Assembly: GCA_009760855.2 (NCBI GenBank)
Contig: WPIO01000109.1
Location: 1,140,501 to 1,204,500 of the forward strand
Direction: 5' to 3'
Length of the DNA: 64,000 bases
Origin: Cristatella mucedo
Taxonomy: Eukaryota > Bryozoa > Phylactolaemata > Cristatellidae
Under the pieces are notes generated by a model that saw only the letters and a list, made by a program, of their open reading frames with translations, had not been told where the DNA came from and did no database searches. This document shows, piece after piece, positions 22,826 through 35,504 of this stretch. The position numbers and the translations under genes are program-made. How positions within the stretch are numbered: the stretch's first letter is position 1; each line of letters starts with the position of its first letter.

Positions 22826-25157
22826 CATGCCCACGTGAAGTACTTAACATCATTGGTAGATAGCTATAACAAGACACTAGCTGACACTCTCGACAAGTTT
22901 GCACCTCTGACAAAGCACACGGTGCGTCCCAGCCCAGACGGCCTATGGTTTACCACAGACATTAAACTAGCCAGGTCTACTAAACGAAAGCTTGGAAAAA
23001 CATACAAAAGATCCGGACTAACTGTCCATCGACAGGCTTATGAAGACTACTGTTAGTCGTACCAATCAATCATAGCAAAGGCCAAGTCTAGCTTCTATAG
23101 AAACATTGTTGTATCGCAGATGCACAATCCAAAAATGCTGATGTCGCCAATAAACCATCTCCTCAACCGTTCCCAGATTAGCTCCTTACCTGATGATCCT
23201 CGGGATGATCTAGCCGATCGCTTCTCTCAATTCTTTGTGCAGAAGATAGACAAGATCAGGGAATCCATCCCTGCGATGACAACCTCCCCACTAGAATGCT
23301 GTTCCTCGGTTCCTGGATGCACCTCAATGTCTGCATTTAGGCAGGTCACAAGTGATCTAGTCCTAAAGTTCGTATCGCAATCAAACAAGACAAAGGGTAC
23401 TCTGGACCCTATTCCCACTGTCCTGCTCCTACGTTGCCTTGATCTGCTGCTGCCATGTATAACTAGCATCATTAATGTGTCATTAGCCTCAGGTCATGTC
23501 CCAGCACCTTTCAAAAAAGCTGTTGTCAGGCCTCTCCTCAAGAAAGCAACACTCGACCAAGAGAACTTGAGCAACTACCGCCCAGTCTCCCTTCTACCAT
23601 TCCTATCAAAGACACTGGAACGGTTCGTGGCAGACCAGCTAAACTCATATATTGAAACCTCACACCTTGCTAGTAAGTTCCAGTCCGGCTTTAGAGCTAA
23701 TCACTCCACAGAGTCAGCATTGCTTAGGGTATACAACGACCTACTTAGCAATGCAGACATGAGTAGAGTGTCTCTGCTTGTTTTGCTTGATCTTTCGGCA
23801 GCTTTTGATACCATCGATCACAAAGTTCTTCTAGAGCGCCTCTCATCTCGCCTGGGCATCACTGGCACTGCTCTGCATTGGTTCAAGTCCTATCTCAGTG
23901 GGAGACTCCAGAGTATTGACGTGAATGGACAAAGATCATCTGAAGTACTTCTGAAATATGGAGTGCCTCAGGGCTCCCCGCTAGGTCCGGTTCTTTCACA
24001 GTTTATACTCTCCCTCTTGCTGATGTGATTGCCAAGCACAATCTAGGCTTTCATTTCTATGCGGATGACACTCAGTTGTACCTTTGCTTTGATCCCTCCC
24101 AGCCTTCGAGCACCTCAAATTCTCTCAACTCACTTGCTGCATGCATTGATGACATCCGCACATGGATGGCAGCAAATTTTCTAAAACTAAATGATGACAA
24201 AACTAAATTACTAGTTATGTCAAACCCAGTGTGATTCAGAAATTGGAAAGGCTGCCGCTCAAAATTGGCTCTGCCAGCATATCTCCTGTCGAATCAGCTC
24301 GAAATCTACGTGTCATATTCCAAAGCGACCTCTCGTTAGACGACCATATCAGCACCACAGTCAAATCTGCCTATTTTCAGCCTAATAACATTGCTAAAAT
24401 TCGGGCTTGTATAGATGAGGATACCACATCTAAGTTGGTCCATGCATTCGTAACATCTCGTCTTGACTTCTGCAACTCACTGCTTACTGGCCTACCGGCA
24501 TGTGCGATCAGGCGATTGCAGCTGATGCAAAACTCTGCAGCTAGGCTTGTCGGTCGTGAGCGTCACAGTTGCCACATTACTCCACTTCTAGCCGACCTGC
24601 ACTGGCTACCAGTCAAGCAACGGATTTACTTTAAGGTTTTGTCGCTCACTTTTAGATCCCTTCTTTCTATGGCTCCAGCCTATCTCTCCTACATACTCCC
24701 CCATCAGGCCAAGCATCGTACCCCTGCTTTTCGGAATCCAACAGTCAAGAAATAAATCCTACAAACCTTTAATCCTTTGGAGACCGTGCATTTAGTTCGT
24801 ATGCTCCATAAGCCTGGAACTTCCTCCCGACCTGCGTCAGAACATCCCCTGACCTGACCACATTTAAAAGGAACTTGAAAACTCACCTATTTAGGACAGC
24901 ATTTAGTGGGTCCCTGTGATTCGTCCTTCACGTGCTTACGTGTGCTGACACTGTGCATGCTGCTACTAACCACATTTGCATGCCAACCCTGTGCATGTCA
25001 CCCCTAACCATATCATTTATTTCGTTTGTTTTTCAAGCATGATTTTACTTACCATTTAATTGCATTTTCCTTTACAGCAAATGTAAAGTGCATAGAAAGA
25101 GACTAAGTTCTCGGAGGGCACTTTATCAAGTACATTATTATTATTATTATTATTATC
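22826..25157 (+). mobile_element. LINE-B, longest copy (linker, full RT, 3' tail)
   Basis: The copy begins in the linker after the endonuclease (LTSLVDSYNKTLADTLDKFA) and runs through the RT to the 3' UTR. The tail at 25080-25157 is AATGTAAAGTGCATAGAAAG, then AGACTAAGTTCTCGGAGGGC and ATT repeats. The endonuclease is missing, so this is a 5'-truncated insertion. RT motifs and the short tail repeat place it in the CR1/L2 group of non-LTR retrotransposons. Confidence 0.92.
23120..24755 (+). pseudogene. LINE-B reverse transcriptase (two frameshifts)
   Basis: The enzyme would copy the LINE RNA at a nicked chromosomal target. Frame 23120-24028 holds NYRPVSLLPFLSKTLERFVA, FRANHSTESALLRVYNDLLS, LLVLLDLSAAFDTIDHKVLL (first catalytic aspartate) and KYGVPQGSPLGPVL. 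A frame change at about 24000-24025 leads to GFHFYADDTQLYLCFD (the YADD box, both aspartates intact) and LKLNDDKTKLLVM. A second change at about 24231 leads to the thumb-like region ending in NPTVKK. All catalytic residues are still present although the gene is broken twice. No RNase H domain is visible, as expected for this group. Confidence 0.9.
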
Positions 25158-25209
25158 ACCGAGCTTTATATGGCCTTTTGTAACGATCAAAAAGTAGCGA
25201 AAAACATGG

Positions 25210-25262
25210 AGTGACAAATATATTTGGGATAACGTTGCGGGCCGCATAGAAGACCTCGGCTG
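25210..25262 (-). mobile_element. hAT-like terminal fragment at the edge of RX copy B
   Basis: On the minus strand the sequence CTGCCAGCCGAGGTCTTCTA, then GCGGCCCGCAACGTTATCCC, matches the inner part of the hAT-like insert at 19775-19869. It abuts RX copy B at ACATAATCTTGTCG. It lacks the CAGGGG end, so it is a further truncated relative. Confidence 0.5.
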
Positions 25263-27310
25263 GCAGACATAATCTTGTCGTTATTGACGGGCTTGTGGTA
25301 ACATGTGAATAGTAGCACTCGTCACCGATCTCTGTGTAGAGCCTTAATCGTTCCTTCTGTAGGGCGTAAATCAGTTGTGTAGCTAGGGATTAGGTTATCT
25401 GAAAAAGCTACACAAACACAGTACCATTCTTACTATTGTCATGATTATGGCATCTGTATACAGACCCGATCAAGGTCTGACCGAGGTCGTTGGCTCGAGT
25501 CCCGAGGCATACATTAAGCACTTGAACAAATAGAGTTCAAATTAGATCTGTATATGTGTATTTAGATCGTGCTTCCTTTGCAACACGTTCAAAGTGCCTA
25601 AAAGAGATTTTGTAGTTCTCTTAGGGTGCTATCCCAAATGTATTATTATTATAATTATTACTATTTCCTCGCCACTCGGACTGAAGACAAAATGGCCTGA
25701 AATGCATCGATTACCCCGAAAACGGTGCTAGCAGGTGCACTGGTCGCCAATCGAGGGCCTATCGTGCTGAGTTCAACATAAATGCAAACGTAGGCTGCCG
25801 GTCATGAGCTGCTTGCTATGATCACTGCGTCCACAGCAGATCTCACATTGCCTACTGATAGAACAAACGATGCCATCATAGCTGCTTTGCAGGCTGACCC
25901 ACCTCACTGCTTATGAAGTGTTCCAGCTTTCCTTACGTCCTTGGGCTTATGCTTGCGAGTCGTGTTGTGTTACTGTGTCTCCGGCGGCACCAGCACTAGT
26001 GGAGTCTCTAGGGGACAAGAACACACGAGCTGGTGAAGGTGAGTGGTGAAGGAGACTTGATCTTTATTTACCCAGTGTGTACATGTAAGAGCTGGGGGCT
26101 GACTCACCACAGATAAGGAATAGCATTTGTTGTGGGCCACATGCTTACATCGAAGGCTCCACTGTGTCAATTGCTCAACCACCTGCTGCAGGTGAGGCAT
26201 ACATTAGTGGCTGATGCTGCTGCACTAATTGCAATAGCAGAAGCAGCAGGCTCACACAACAGTCCGAAGCATGATGCAAGGCAATGCACTTCTGATTGTA
26301 ATTCTGCATCACAACAAGCAAAGTTGATTGTTAGGCATGGCTTTCGAAATGCCTGCTCCTGCAGCTTAAGGGGCTTTCGGAAGGCATTCGGATCTCGAAG
26401 GGAATTCATCTCACCCAGCAAAGAGAAAGTGTGAAGCTTAACTGAGTCACGGAAAGCATTTATGGCAGTGAGTGGCATAGTAGCAGCTGCCAAGTATAGT
26501 GAAAACGGCTTTATTTTAAAGCTATAACCAAAGCCACCTCTCGAGATGGCTCACAGCCATACGGCCACCACCATCACCACAGCTCCTACCTGCTCACTGA
26601 TATCCCTAGTGGCTCTCCAGAGTCCACTCATCCTCAACTCATCTCAGAGCCAAAGTCAGGCCCACCCATTGGGCTAATAGCATGCCTGCATAGGTCCTCT
26701 TTGGCACTCCCTAGCCGATAAACATCAGAGGTGAGCCGGCCCCTCCCCAACCGAACAGCCCCAAGGCTCAGCCGGCAGCAGTCTATGCCGGCTGCCGGCT
26801 CAAACACTGCCACCCCCTGCACCGTGTCCGTGTGATCTCGAAAGATCAGCGTGGTAAGTCGGGCCAACCTAAACTACACAGAGAAGCAGACCTACACTAA
26901 AATCATAGCCCGACACAGCATTTCTTGTAAGCCTTCACTAAAACCAGACAGCCGTTCATTTTGCCGTCCATCACTTAATCATGCGATCGGCTAACCGAGC
27001 CAGCTTTCTCGAAGTTCACCTAGGACAAGTAGCAAACACTAAGGTGGTCTGCTTCTTCGGTCTGTTTAGTCTCGGCACAATAGTGACCTCATCCGTATGG
27101 ACCAGCCCCTGCCTCCAGCAGAGCCTGCACTACTGCCTAGTGCCGACGAATGTCCATTATTTCCATCCCAACTCGTAGCCCCATGCCGGTTACCCAGCTT
27201 TTGGGCCAATTGGTTGTGCAGTGCCCACTTTCGGAGCTTTAAGAACTTGCACTGCCCACAGCTCTCACGGGCAGGCAGGCCACCTCACGGACCCTATGAG
27301 GAGATGCAGT
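25263..27310 (+). repeat. Repeat RX, copy B
   Basis: Collinear with 915-2955. It contains the same embedded SINE/LINE tail (25430-25665), the same minus-strand frame (26493-26167, compare 2143-1853), and the same G+C-rich right portion with GGGCTAATAGCATGCCTGC and CATCAGAGGTGAGCC. Divergence is limited to substitutions and small indels. I recognise no protein domain in it. Confidence 0.85.
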
Positions 27311-28029
27311 CCCAAACAGCCGGCTATGCCTGCTGTCGATGGCTATTGTCGTCGTGGCCTGGCTAATTGCTGCCACCACACATTCCACAGCCACTGGCTA
27401 CTGTAGCTTCAAGTCTCATCCGTCGGCCAGTCGTTCAGTCCCACCAGCTGTTCCCAACTCCACCCCCCAGCAGCCGAGCTGCTACAACTGCATCCCGAAG
27501 CAGCAGGTAGTCATCCTTGGAGGTATACGGCATGAAATAATACACCCAGAACTGCTGCCGTGCAAAATCTTGAAACCGATGTCACTGGGATGGATCGACA
27601 CTGCTCTCATCGAGTCTCTGCTCTGAGTCAAGCAGCCAACTTGCCCAGTCAATACCGTTACGGTAGGGCTCCGTCAGCAGGCCGGGAGGACCGGCAAGAT
27701 TTATTTCTTAGTCTGACACCATAAGCTCTCTCCTTGAGACAGCTCACAGTGCTGCAGCCTCAGCAGAGCCCAGCGTCTCCTATCAAAACTCCTGAGCGAC
27801 CTCAACGAAACTCCTTAGCCTGAGGTCATGCAGCCACAAGCTCATGCCCCAGCTTGGCTATGGCTCACTCTGCCGGTAAACTAGAGGTAAGCCCCAACCC
27901 CTGGGGGCTGGGCCACAAAACACAAACACAAACAACACCCCCCTGAATGACAGAAACAGCCCACCGGCAAGAACCCAAGATGAAGTAACCCAGCCGCAGT
28001 TAACCGTAGTTTTCTGTCTAACGGCACTG
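27311..28029. other. Unassigned G+C-richer sequence
   Basis: Short overlapping frames only. It follows RX copy B where copy A instead meets a LINE-B tail, so it is either extra RX sequence or an unrelated insertion. No domain is recognisable. Confidence 0.45.
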
Positions 28030-28690
28030 ATGGTTATAAAGAACCGGATGCCGGAGAGTAGTTGGTAGTTTCGCAAGAATTGTAAAAGTCGATTTCCACA
28101 GTCTCGGACATGCAGAGCAAAAACTTCTGTCTCCAATCGTCTGTAAGCCGAGCAATAGAAGCAATAAATTGTTGTCCAAAGAAGACCCGCGGACACGACG
28201 AGAATGAAAATGGGGCTGTAGTTCAGCTAGGTATGCTGAAGTCCAACCCTGACGAGCCTCGTGGGTCAGTGGAAGAACTTTGTCCTGGATTCATGAATCA
28301 ACCGGCAGCCACCTACATTCTTTTGGCAGAAGAGTCACGTAGTTAAAACTAGGGCATTCTCAACTAGCACTGGAGTGGATTCATTGCTAGCAGCAAAGGC
28401 CTAGTAGCTTTTTTTTGATTGCCCAGCGACAAGGAAACTATAGTAATCTAGCCGGGACATAACTTAAGAGGTGGTAATATTTTTCGCAACCGCCGAAGAT
28501 TTCCTACTCCAAGATAGGATTCGCACATAATGACTAGTTGTGGAAGCAGTTTTCTTCAAGAAGCTTTCAAGATTTAGGCAACTGACGATGACAACCGTTA
28601 AATTCCGAGCACAGTGTGTAGGCCGCACAGTGGCATCGCTTATAACAAAAGCAAAGCCGTTTGGGCAGAAGCGGCTTTTGGTAACTTTTC
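28030..28690 (-). mobile_element. LINE-A fragment, highly diverged
   Basis: On the plus strand one sees the complement of the LINE-A carboxy region: GAATTGTAAAAGTCGATTTC, CACAGTCTCGGACATGCAGAG and CAACCGGCAGCCACCTACAT, plus AGGCAACTGACGATGAC. Each matches the corresponding LINE-A block at 44700-45330 with many changes. It is 3'-truncated and lies just before another LINE-A 3' end in the same orientation. Confidence 0.65.
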
Positions 28691-28704
28691 CTCACATAAA
28701 AACT

Positions 28705-29786
28705 TCATGTATCTCCGTACGTAACTCCACAAAGCCACAAAGACTATATAGACGTTACGAAGGAGAGTTTCGTATAGCATACTCAGAGCCTTAGCGGCTT
28801 TCGGTATGCATTCGGTAGCCAGCAGATTTAATCTCCCCCTTACCATGTTATTCATGTTGTTTATCAAGCTTGATATTACTCACCATTCAATTGCATTTCG
28901 CTTTGCAGCAAATGTAAAGCACCTATAATGAGATTGAGTTCTCTGAGGGCACTTTATCAAGTGCATTATGATGATTATTATTATTATTATTATCACACCA
29001 CAAAAAGAAAGTGGAAAGCATAGCAGTCAGGAGAGCAGTTGAGGTAGTAAGTGGCATGAAAGTAGCAGCTCTGAACTGCTGGAAAGTATGATCCATAGTC
29101 GGCAGCAGGAGAGTAGATGGCAATCCAAGAGAATTGGGGAAGCTAGTTCCACAGTCAAGAATCTGCAGAGCAAAAAGCTAATTTTTAGCAACGATTTGTT
29201 TAGCACAAGAATGGAACAATTTAGTTATTGTCCATACAGGTCCTTGAGGCACGAGGAAGCTGAACCTGGTGCAACAGTTCAGCTATGTATGGAGGAAACA
29301 AGATGCATCAGGCCTTGTGGTTAGCATAAGAGCTTTGCTCTGTATCCATTGATCAACCGGCAAGTGTCCTAGGTCTTTTAGTAAAGCAGACACGTGGTCA
29401 AACCTCTGGGACCTGAAAACTAGTCATGCAGCCCTATTGATAGCCATTTGCAGTGGCCAAGTCGCCGTTTTTGGGTATCCCAGATAAAAAAAGAATAACA
29501 TCAATCGAGCCTAGACAGAAAGAAGGAGCTTGTTAGATTCTTCGCAAGCCAAAATGGAAGACAGCTCCTAATCTTAGATTGGGATCGGACGTAATGGCAA
29601 GCTGCCAAAACAATCTTCCGAATGAAGATTAAAGATTTAGGCAGCTATCGAAAATGACACTTAAATTTCAAGCACTTGGCGATCGTCGTGAAACAGCATC
29701 ACTTATTAGAAGCACAAATCCTTCTAATCCAGCCAAACACTTAGGGTTTCCTATGAGCAGCCCTTCGGTTTTATCGTCATTTAGGG
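28705..29786 (-). mobile_element. LINE-A 3' part, split by a LINE-B tail
   Basis: The 3' end begins at 28705 (TGTATCTCCGTACGTAACTCC). LINE-A sequence runs to about 28832, is interrupted until 28995, and resumes with AAAGAAAGTGGAAAGCATAGC. It continues with decayed RT sequence to about 29786, where a minus-strand LINE-B begins at GGTGGGAGGGATCAAAGCA. The reading frame is lost throughout. Confidence 0.8.
28836..28995 (+). mobile_element. Short LINE-B tail inserted in LINE-A
   Basis: Only the last 160 bases of LINE-B are present: TACCATGTTATTCATGTTGT, TTTGCAGCAAATGTAAAGCA, the tail hairpin (CACCTATAATGAGATTGAG) and ATT repeats to about 28994. It interrupts LINE-A, so this LINE-B insertion is younger than the LINE-A copy. 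Confidence 0.85.
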
Positions 29787-30338
29787 TGGGAGGGATCAAA
29801 GCATAGGTACAACACAGCGTTAGCCACTTCGCAGTGAAAGCCCAGATTGTGCATGGCAATCAAATCGGCAAGTGGAAGGATATAAACCATGAAAAGAACC
29901 TGACCTACCACGGAGCCCTGAGGGCCTGCATAATTCAGAAGAACATCGGAAGATCTTTGTCCTTTCACGTCAATACTCCGGGGTCTCCCACTGCAGAGCA
30001 GTTCCAGCGATGCCTAGGTGAGTTGAGAGGTGCTCAAAAAGTACTAGGCGATCGATAGTAATTAAAGCTGCCGAAAGGGTGAGCAAAATAGCCAAAGACA
30101 TTCCACCCATGTCTGCATTCCTAAATAGATAGTTGTACACCCGAAGCAATTTGGACTCTGTGTAGTGATTAGCTCTTAAGCCAGACTGGAACTTTCTAGC
30201 ATGGTTTGAAGTTTCAATATGTGAGTTCAGTTGGTCTGCCATGACTCGTTCCAGTGTCTTTGATAGGAATGGTTGAATGGACACTGGGTGGTCGCTGCTC
30301 CAGTTCTCTTGGTACAGTGACGCTTCCTTGAGAAGTGG
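29787..30338 (-). pseudogene. LINE-B RT fragment, minus strand
   Basis: Frame 30284-29970 encodes FLSKTLERVMADQLNSHIET, KFQSGLRANHYTESKLLRVY and a damaged LTLSAALITIDRLVLFEHL where DLSAAFDTIDH is expected, so the first catalytic aspartate is lost. Frame 29968-29777 continues with MKGQRSSDVLLNYAGPQGSV. It joins a plus-strand LINE-B tail at about 30338, the same junction as at 3380. Confidence 0.85.
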
Positions 30339-32484
30339 CTAATGTAAAGTGCTTAGAAAAAAATATAGTTCTCTAAGGGTGCTATATCAAATGTATTATG
30401 ATTATCATTATCTACCGAGCATGAGTATTGTGAAAGTGCTGCCAAGAATGGCATGTCAGCATCGTTTTTCTCAGTAGGCGTGCTCAGCTATTACGGCTTC
30501 CTTTCGCGTAGAGACAGCCAAATTTTTACTACGGGCAATGTACCGAGAGCAGGAAGTTCAAAGCGGTAGCTAGTAATAGAGGAGCCAGGGGTCGTGGGGG
30601 CATTCACCGAAGCCCCCCGCCCGGACTTCGGGGCATCGACCTTCCCGCCCTCTAATCCTATGCCCCGGGGCCCCAAGCGTAATCAAAAAGCAATTATGTC
30701 TCAATTCTAATCGGCGAACAGCTCCCGAGTTCATGTCATCTAAACTCAAATATGATTTTCGCTACAATTTTACATTAATTAAGGTCTAGCCCTCTTACAT
30801 GAAAATCTTGCTGGCCTTGCCACTCCCCCATTAAAATGTTGCAGGCTATAACCCATAGATACAAATTCTAGCTAAGCAACTACTAGCCCGCATCAACTTG
30901 AGCTCTAATCCCGGCATCCTAAACTCGTTACACTAAACCCTAAAAGCATATAAACGTAAACGCTAAATACTAAATCTTCAGCCCTGAACGCCAATCCCAC
31001 ACCCTGAATCCCAAACCCTGATCCTCAACCAAAAATATATCTCTAAAGTATTTTTAATTCAATTACAAACAAACAGCGGCTACTATTTTGAACTTCCTGC
31101 TTTGTGCACAGTGCCCATAGCACAAAGTTTGCAGACCTCTAAGCCTAATCGATGCCGTATGGGTTGGCATGCTGCTCTGACTGGGGAGGGATTTCTGAAG
31201 AGCAATACAGAGGCATGCACAGCATCGCTGTAAGCATCTCCAGAAGTGATTAGTCAGAAATACTAACACCTGCTCATATTAGAGCGAGCGTTAGCCGTTT
31301 TCTCCTAAGGGAGGCAGATAAGCGTCTCCTGAGGAAGGACTCCAAGAGACAACTCAGATTGGCTACGAGAGTAAGATCTACAATTCGGCCATCGGTGAAG
31401 CCCAATATTTTTATTATTAAAGTAAAATCATGATTGAAATCAATAGCTCTGATACATTGAAAGGTGCTTGGGAGATAAGCTGAGGCTAATGACGTATAAA
31501 TGATGTTATTTAAGCATGGCAGTAGCAGATAAATGCAACGTAGGACCATTACAGTTTGAAAAGGGTTCAAAGAACTTGTTGTCTTCTTCGATTGAGATAC
31601 GAACTTCAGGATGAGATCACTTGACCTGCTTGAATGTAGACATTGTGGTGCTGCAAGGAATCGAGGAACAGCAGTCTAGCGGGGATGCAGCCATCGCAGG
31701 GTTGTACTCCGTGATATTGTCTTTTTTTCTGGATAAAGAATCGAGAGAAGCGATAAGCTAGATCATCACAGAGATCATCAGGCAATGAGCTAATCAGGGA
31801 GCGGTTGAGGAGATGGTTGATCGTCGACATGATCGCCGACATCAGCGTTTTTTGATTGTGCGTCTCAGATTCAGCAATTTTATTTAGAAGCTAGACTTGG
31901 CTATTGCTAAGATTGATTTATACAATCTACAATATTCCTGGTACGCCTGTCGATGGGCAGTCAGTTCTGATCTTGTGACTGCTTTTTTCAAGCTTGGGCT
32001 TTGTAGACCTAGCTAGTTTAATGTCTGTGGTAAATCATAGGCCTTCTGGGCTAAGAACTCACAGTGAGCTTACTCAGAGGTGCAAATTCAACGAGCGTTT
32101 CAGGTAGAGTTGTGTTATAGCTATCTACCAGTGATGACAGATCAGAGGGAGAACTGAGCAGCAAAGGCCCGGCGGACATTCTCACACGGACAGCTTCGAT
32201 GTCAAGGGTAGTGGTGCTTCGTGATTCACATGTGATTTTAGAGGAGGCCACGGTTAAGCACTGTAGACTGAATGACATCTGCATGTGGTCAAATAAGCAT
32301 GGTTTGGTTTTAATTGGTGATGACAAAGAGCATTCACATGGGAAAATTTGGTCGAGTGTGTAGCCCTTGATGGAAATAGGGCCATGCACATAAGCCACAA
32401 GAGACAATGAGGCAGTCAATGCACGAAATGAAGTGCTGAGGGCGTGAGATAAGTTATCAAAGTGAGTGTTGAAATAACCCACAA
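30295..32484 (+). repeat. 2.2 kb segmental repeat, copy 2
   Basis: Direct repeat of 3350-5550 with the same internal junctions: the LINE-B tail at 30338-30415, the C/A-rich filler at 30416-31469, and the minus-strand LINE-B endonuclease/RT piece at 31470-32484. Differences are substitutions and small indels. Confidence 0.85.
31470..32484 (-). pseudogene. LINE-B endonuclease/RT fragment (second copy)
   Basis: Frame 32482-32051 starts with GYFNTHFDNLSHALSTSFRA, the endonuclease GDFNxHxD motif with Y in place of the catalytic D, exactly as in the copy at 4528-5960. The substitution therefore predates the duplication. Frame 31842-31606 encodes STINHLLNRSLISSLPDDLC, and frame 31570-31274 the RT start. 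It is truncated at both ends. Confidence 0.82.
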
Positions 32485-32775
32485 CCGTACTAATTACTCC
32501 AAGAATTCTCAGGCAAGGACCTCGTCTCTCCGTTAGCCGACTATATCAAATCCTGTCCGTCCAGACTGCCACTTCCGTCATTTTTGCTACAGTAACTTTC
32601 CCGCCTGACTCAGAAACACTTCCTCTTTTCGATGCGATGAGGTCTGTTGGCTACCGAATGAATCACGAAAGTTGCTTGGGGTGGGAGTGGGCGACAGATG
32701 AAAACTTACAGTCGGAGGCCAGCTAGGTCTATGTAGTTTCGTAACAACTAACGGAAGTACATAACATTACATCAT
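32485..32775. other. No feature seen
   Basis: Unique-looking sequence between the segmental repeat and a degenerate LINE-B. No frame or repeat is recognised. Confidence 0.5.
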
Positions 32776-33572
32776 GGGGATAGCAGCAAACACTCTCAAA
32801 TTGATGGACGATAAAATAAATCACTAGTTAGGAGAAAACCTAAAGTAATATTGCAAAAGCTCGGAACTGCTTAGGCAGGGATACTACATCCAATTTGTTT
32901 CAAGCATCCGTGGCATTCCCTCTGCACTTGTAAAACTCATCGCTTGTCTACCGGCTTCTGCGATCCGGTGCTCACAGTTGCAAAATTCTGTAGGTGAGTT
33001 TTTGTAGTGAGCGTTACAATGTCCCAATCACATCACTTTTCGTAGATCTGCATTGGCATCTAGTCGAACGTAGTCTTCGAGGTTCTGCCACTCACGTTCA
33101 GGTCTCTTCCTTTTTTTGGCTCGCCTTTAAGATCTACTGCTCTATCAAGCAATGCATCATACAAGCTGATTTTTTTTTACTTCACTAGACTTTCCAAACC
33201 TTGCAGGAACCTATAATCATTCGGAGATTGTTCCTTTATCTCACATTCTTCCAGTGCTTGGAGCTGACAGATTTCATGACATCCCCTGACTTAAGGACAT
33301 TTTCAAAAAAGCTTCATATCGCATCTGTGTATGGCAGCTTTTAGTGGGTTCTTGTGGTGTGTCCTTTATGTGGTTGTCCTTGCTGGCAATGAACTTGCTA
33401 GCACTTACAGTACTTGAGTGTTGACTTCGCCCATGTTTTTCTTACCAAATTAGGATTGCTGACCTCTCAATCTTACAGCTAGTCATTTGTTCCTGCTTCC
33501 TTTAAGCAGGTGTAAAGTGCCTAGAAATAGAATTAGTTCTCAAAAGGCATTATAAAAGCGTATTATTACGGT
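32776..33572 (+). mobile_element. LINE-B fragment, very old
   Basis: Recognisable words are GATGGACGATAAAATAAATC with CTAGTTAGGAGAAAACC (the LNDDKTxLLVMxKP region), TGCAAAATTCTGTAGGTGAG, and a tail at 33508-33565 (GTGTAAAGTGCCTAGAAATA, then GAATTAGTTCTC and AAAAGGCAT). Coding potential is gone. Confidence 0.7.
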
Positions 33573-34480
33573 CATGACGAATAGTATTAGCAGCCTTGTC
33601 TGATGATACGAAGCTCAAACAAGACACCCTTCATTTAGCAGTTATAACGGAAATGAAGCCTGCGATGGTCAATACTGGCTTCAAGACTGTTATTCTACAA
33701 CCTGCCGAGGTTATTGACAGCTTCTCTGACGATACATAGGCAGCTTTAATTCTATGGGAGCATAATTCCAATGGATTCTGCGAATGTACTAGTAATCTGA
33801 GTGCTGCTAACACTCGTTATAATCTCTTAAATTAATCTTCTGAGGATCCTAGCGATTGCAATGATGCTCCGTGCAAAGATGTGGCTATGTTGTGCTTGCA
33901 ATTCCCTGCTCTGTAATGTCACGGAACCAAATTTTGGGAAAGTGTAATGTGGTTACAAAACTATATGTTACATGCCAATTATTAACGATGACGTAGAGAA
34001 CTGCTCATTTAATTTATGGAGAGGACTCCTCCAGCTAGTTGTAATTTCTCTCGACGGCAATTGCTCTTCGTGGGTTAGCAGACTCTCACTCCTGAAGTTT
34101 CTCTCACTCCTGTCATATAGTCTGTGACTTTAGCACCACTGGCGGTGGCTGGTAGTATTGGATGGCAGTCGATCACCGGATTTCAGTGCTAGTGCTGATG
34201 TCACTTGCAGCGAATCGTCTGTGAACCTGCTACAGCAATGACACACAATTGTGTGGCACTGGTTCCATAATTAAAAATTGCTCTGCTCATAAACCCTGGC
34301 TTGTAGTGGCTAGTTAAATCCAGTCATCAGTTGTAAGTTAGCAACCGAGCTAAAGTTTGTAATTGCATATCGTGCATTAAAAATATGTTAACCAGTTCAT
34401 GCATTTCTATAAGAAATTATCTAATATATATTTCATCTTAATAACCATCGGATCGATCTATCTATTTATACATATATATC
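33573..34480. other. Unassigned sequence
   Basis: AT-rich, with no long frame, no shared repeat and no recognisable RNA gene. Confidence 0.5.
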
Positions 34481-34492
34481 TAACATATAGTA

Positions 34493-34530
<38 letters not shown>

Positions 34531-35060
34531 ATCTGCCAGTGATAATTGAAACCATGACCATAATAATTCAGTAGAGGTGTAGCAAGGGCTGGCTACTAGC
34601 TTGCCAGGTGGTAGGCCTACTCCTCTTGATGTCAAACACGCCCGACCCCACATCCGTCTTGTTGTGGCCGACAAAGTGAACATCCCTCCCACCTCTTGGG
34701 CTAAGCTGGTACAAGCCTCTCTGACTACCATGTATTTGATGGGACGTATTCTCCGACACTCTCTCGCACTTTGGCTGAATGAAGTCCTTAAAATTACCAC
34801 AACACCAGTTACCCATGATTGAAATTACAAACAGCACAATAACTAAAACTATATTCTCCGACTAAGATAGGACATATGCTTTGTAAGGTGTTGCCAGCTA
34901 TACTTTGTGGACGTTATGACTTGCAATTTTTTTGCTGAAAGCAATTTGTACACACACTTCTTTCTGTGCCTAGCAGTGGTCCTTTGAGTGTCAAGACCTT
35001 CTGCTTGGCAGCTTATTGATTTGCTGTGGCCCCATTTTTTAATGATTCTGCGGTCTCCTT
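34481..35060. other. AT microsatellite and unassigned open frame
   Basis: An AT/TATA run spans about 34493-34533. A plus-strand frame at 34601-34822 encodes PGGRPTPLDVKHARPHIRLV and ends in TTTPVTHD. It is open in an otherwise stop-rich area, but overlapping minus-strand frames are equally open. I recognise no domain. Confidence 0.35.
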
Positions 35061-35070
35061 TATAGGGTAG

Positions 35071-35442
<372 letters not shown>

Positions 35443-35504
35443 CTTTCCCTCCCGAGTGCTTTTCTTTCAACCTTGAAAATCGCTCTTAGCCGAACGTATG
35501 TCAC

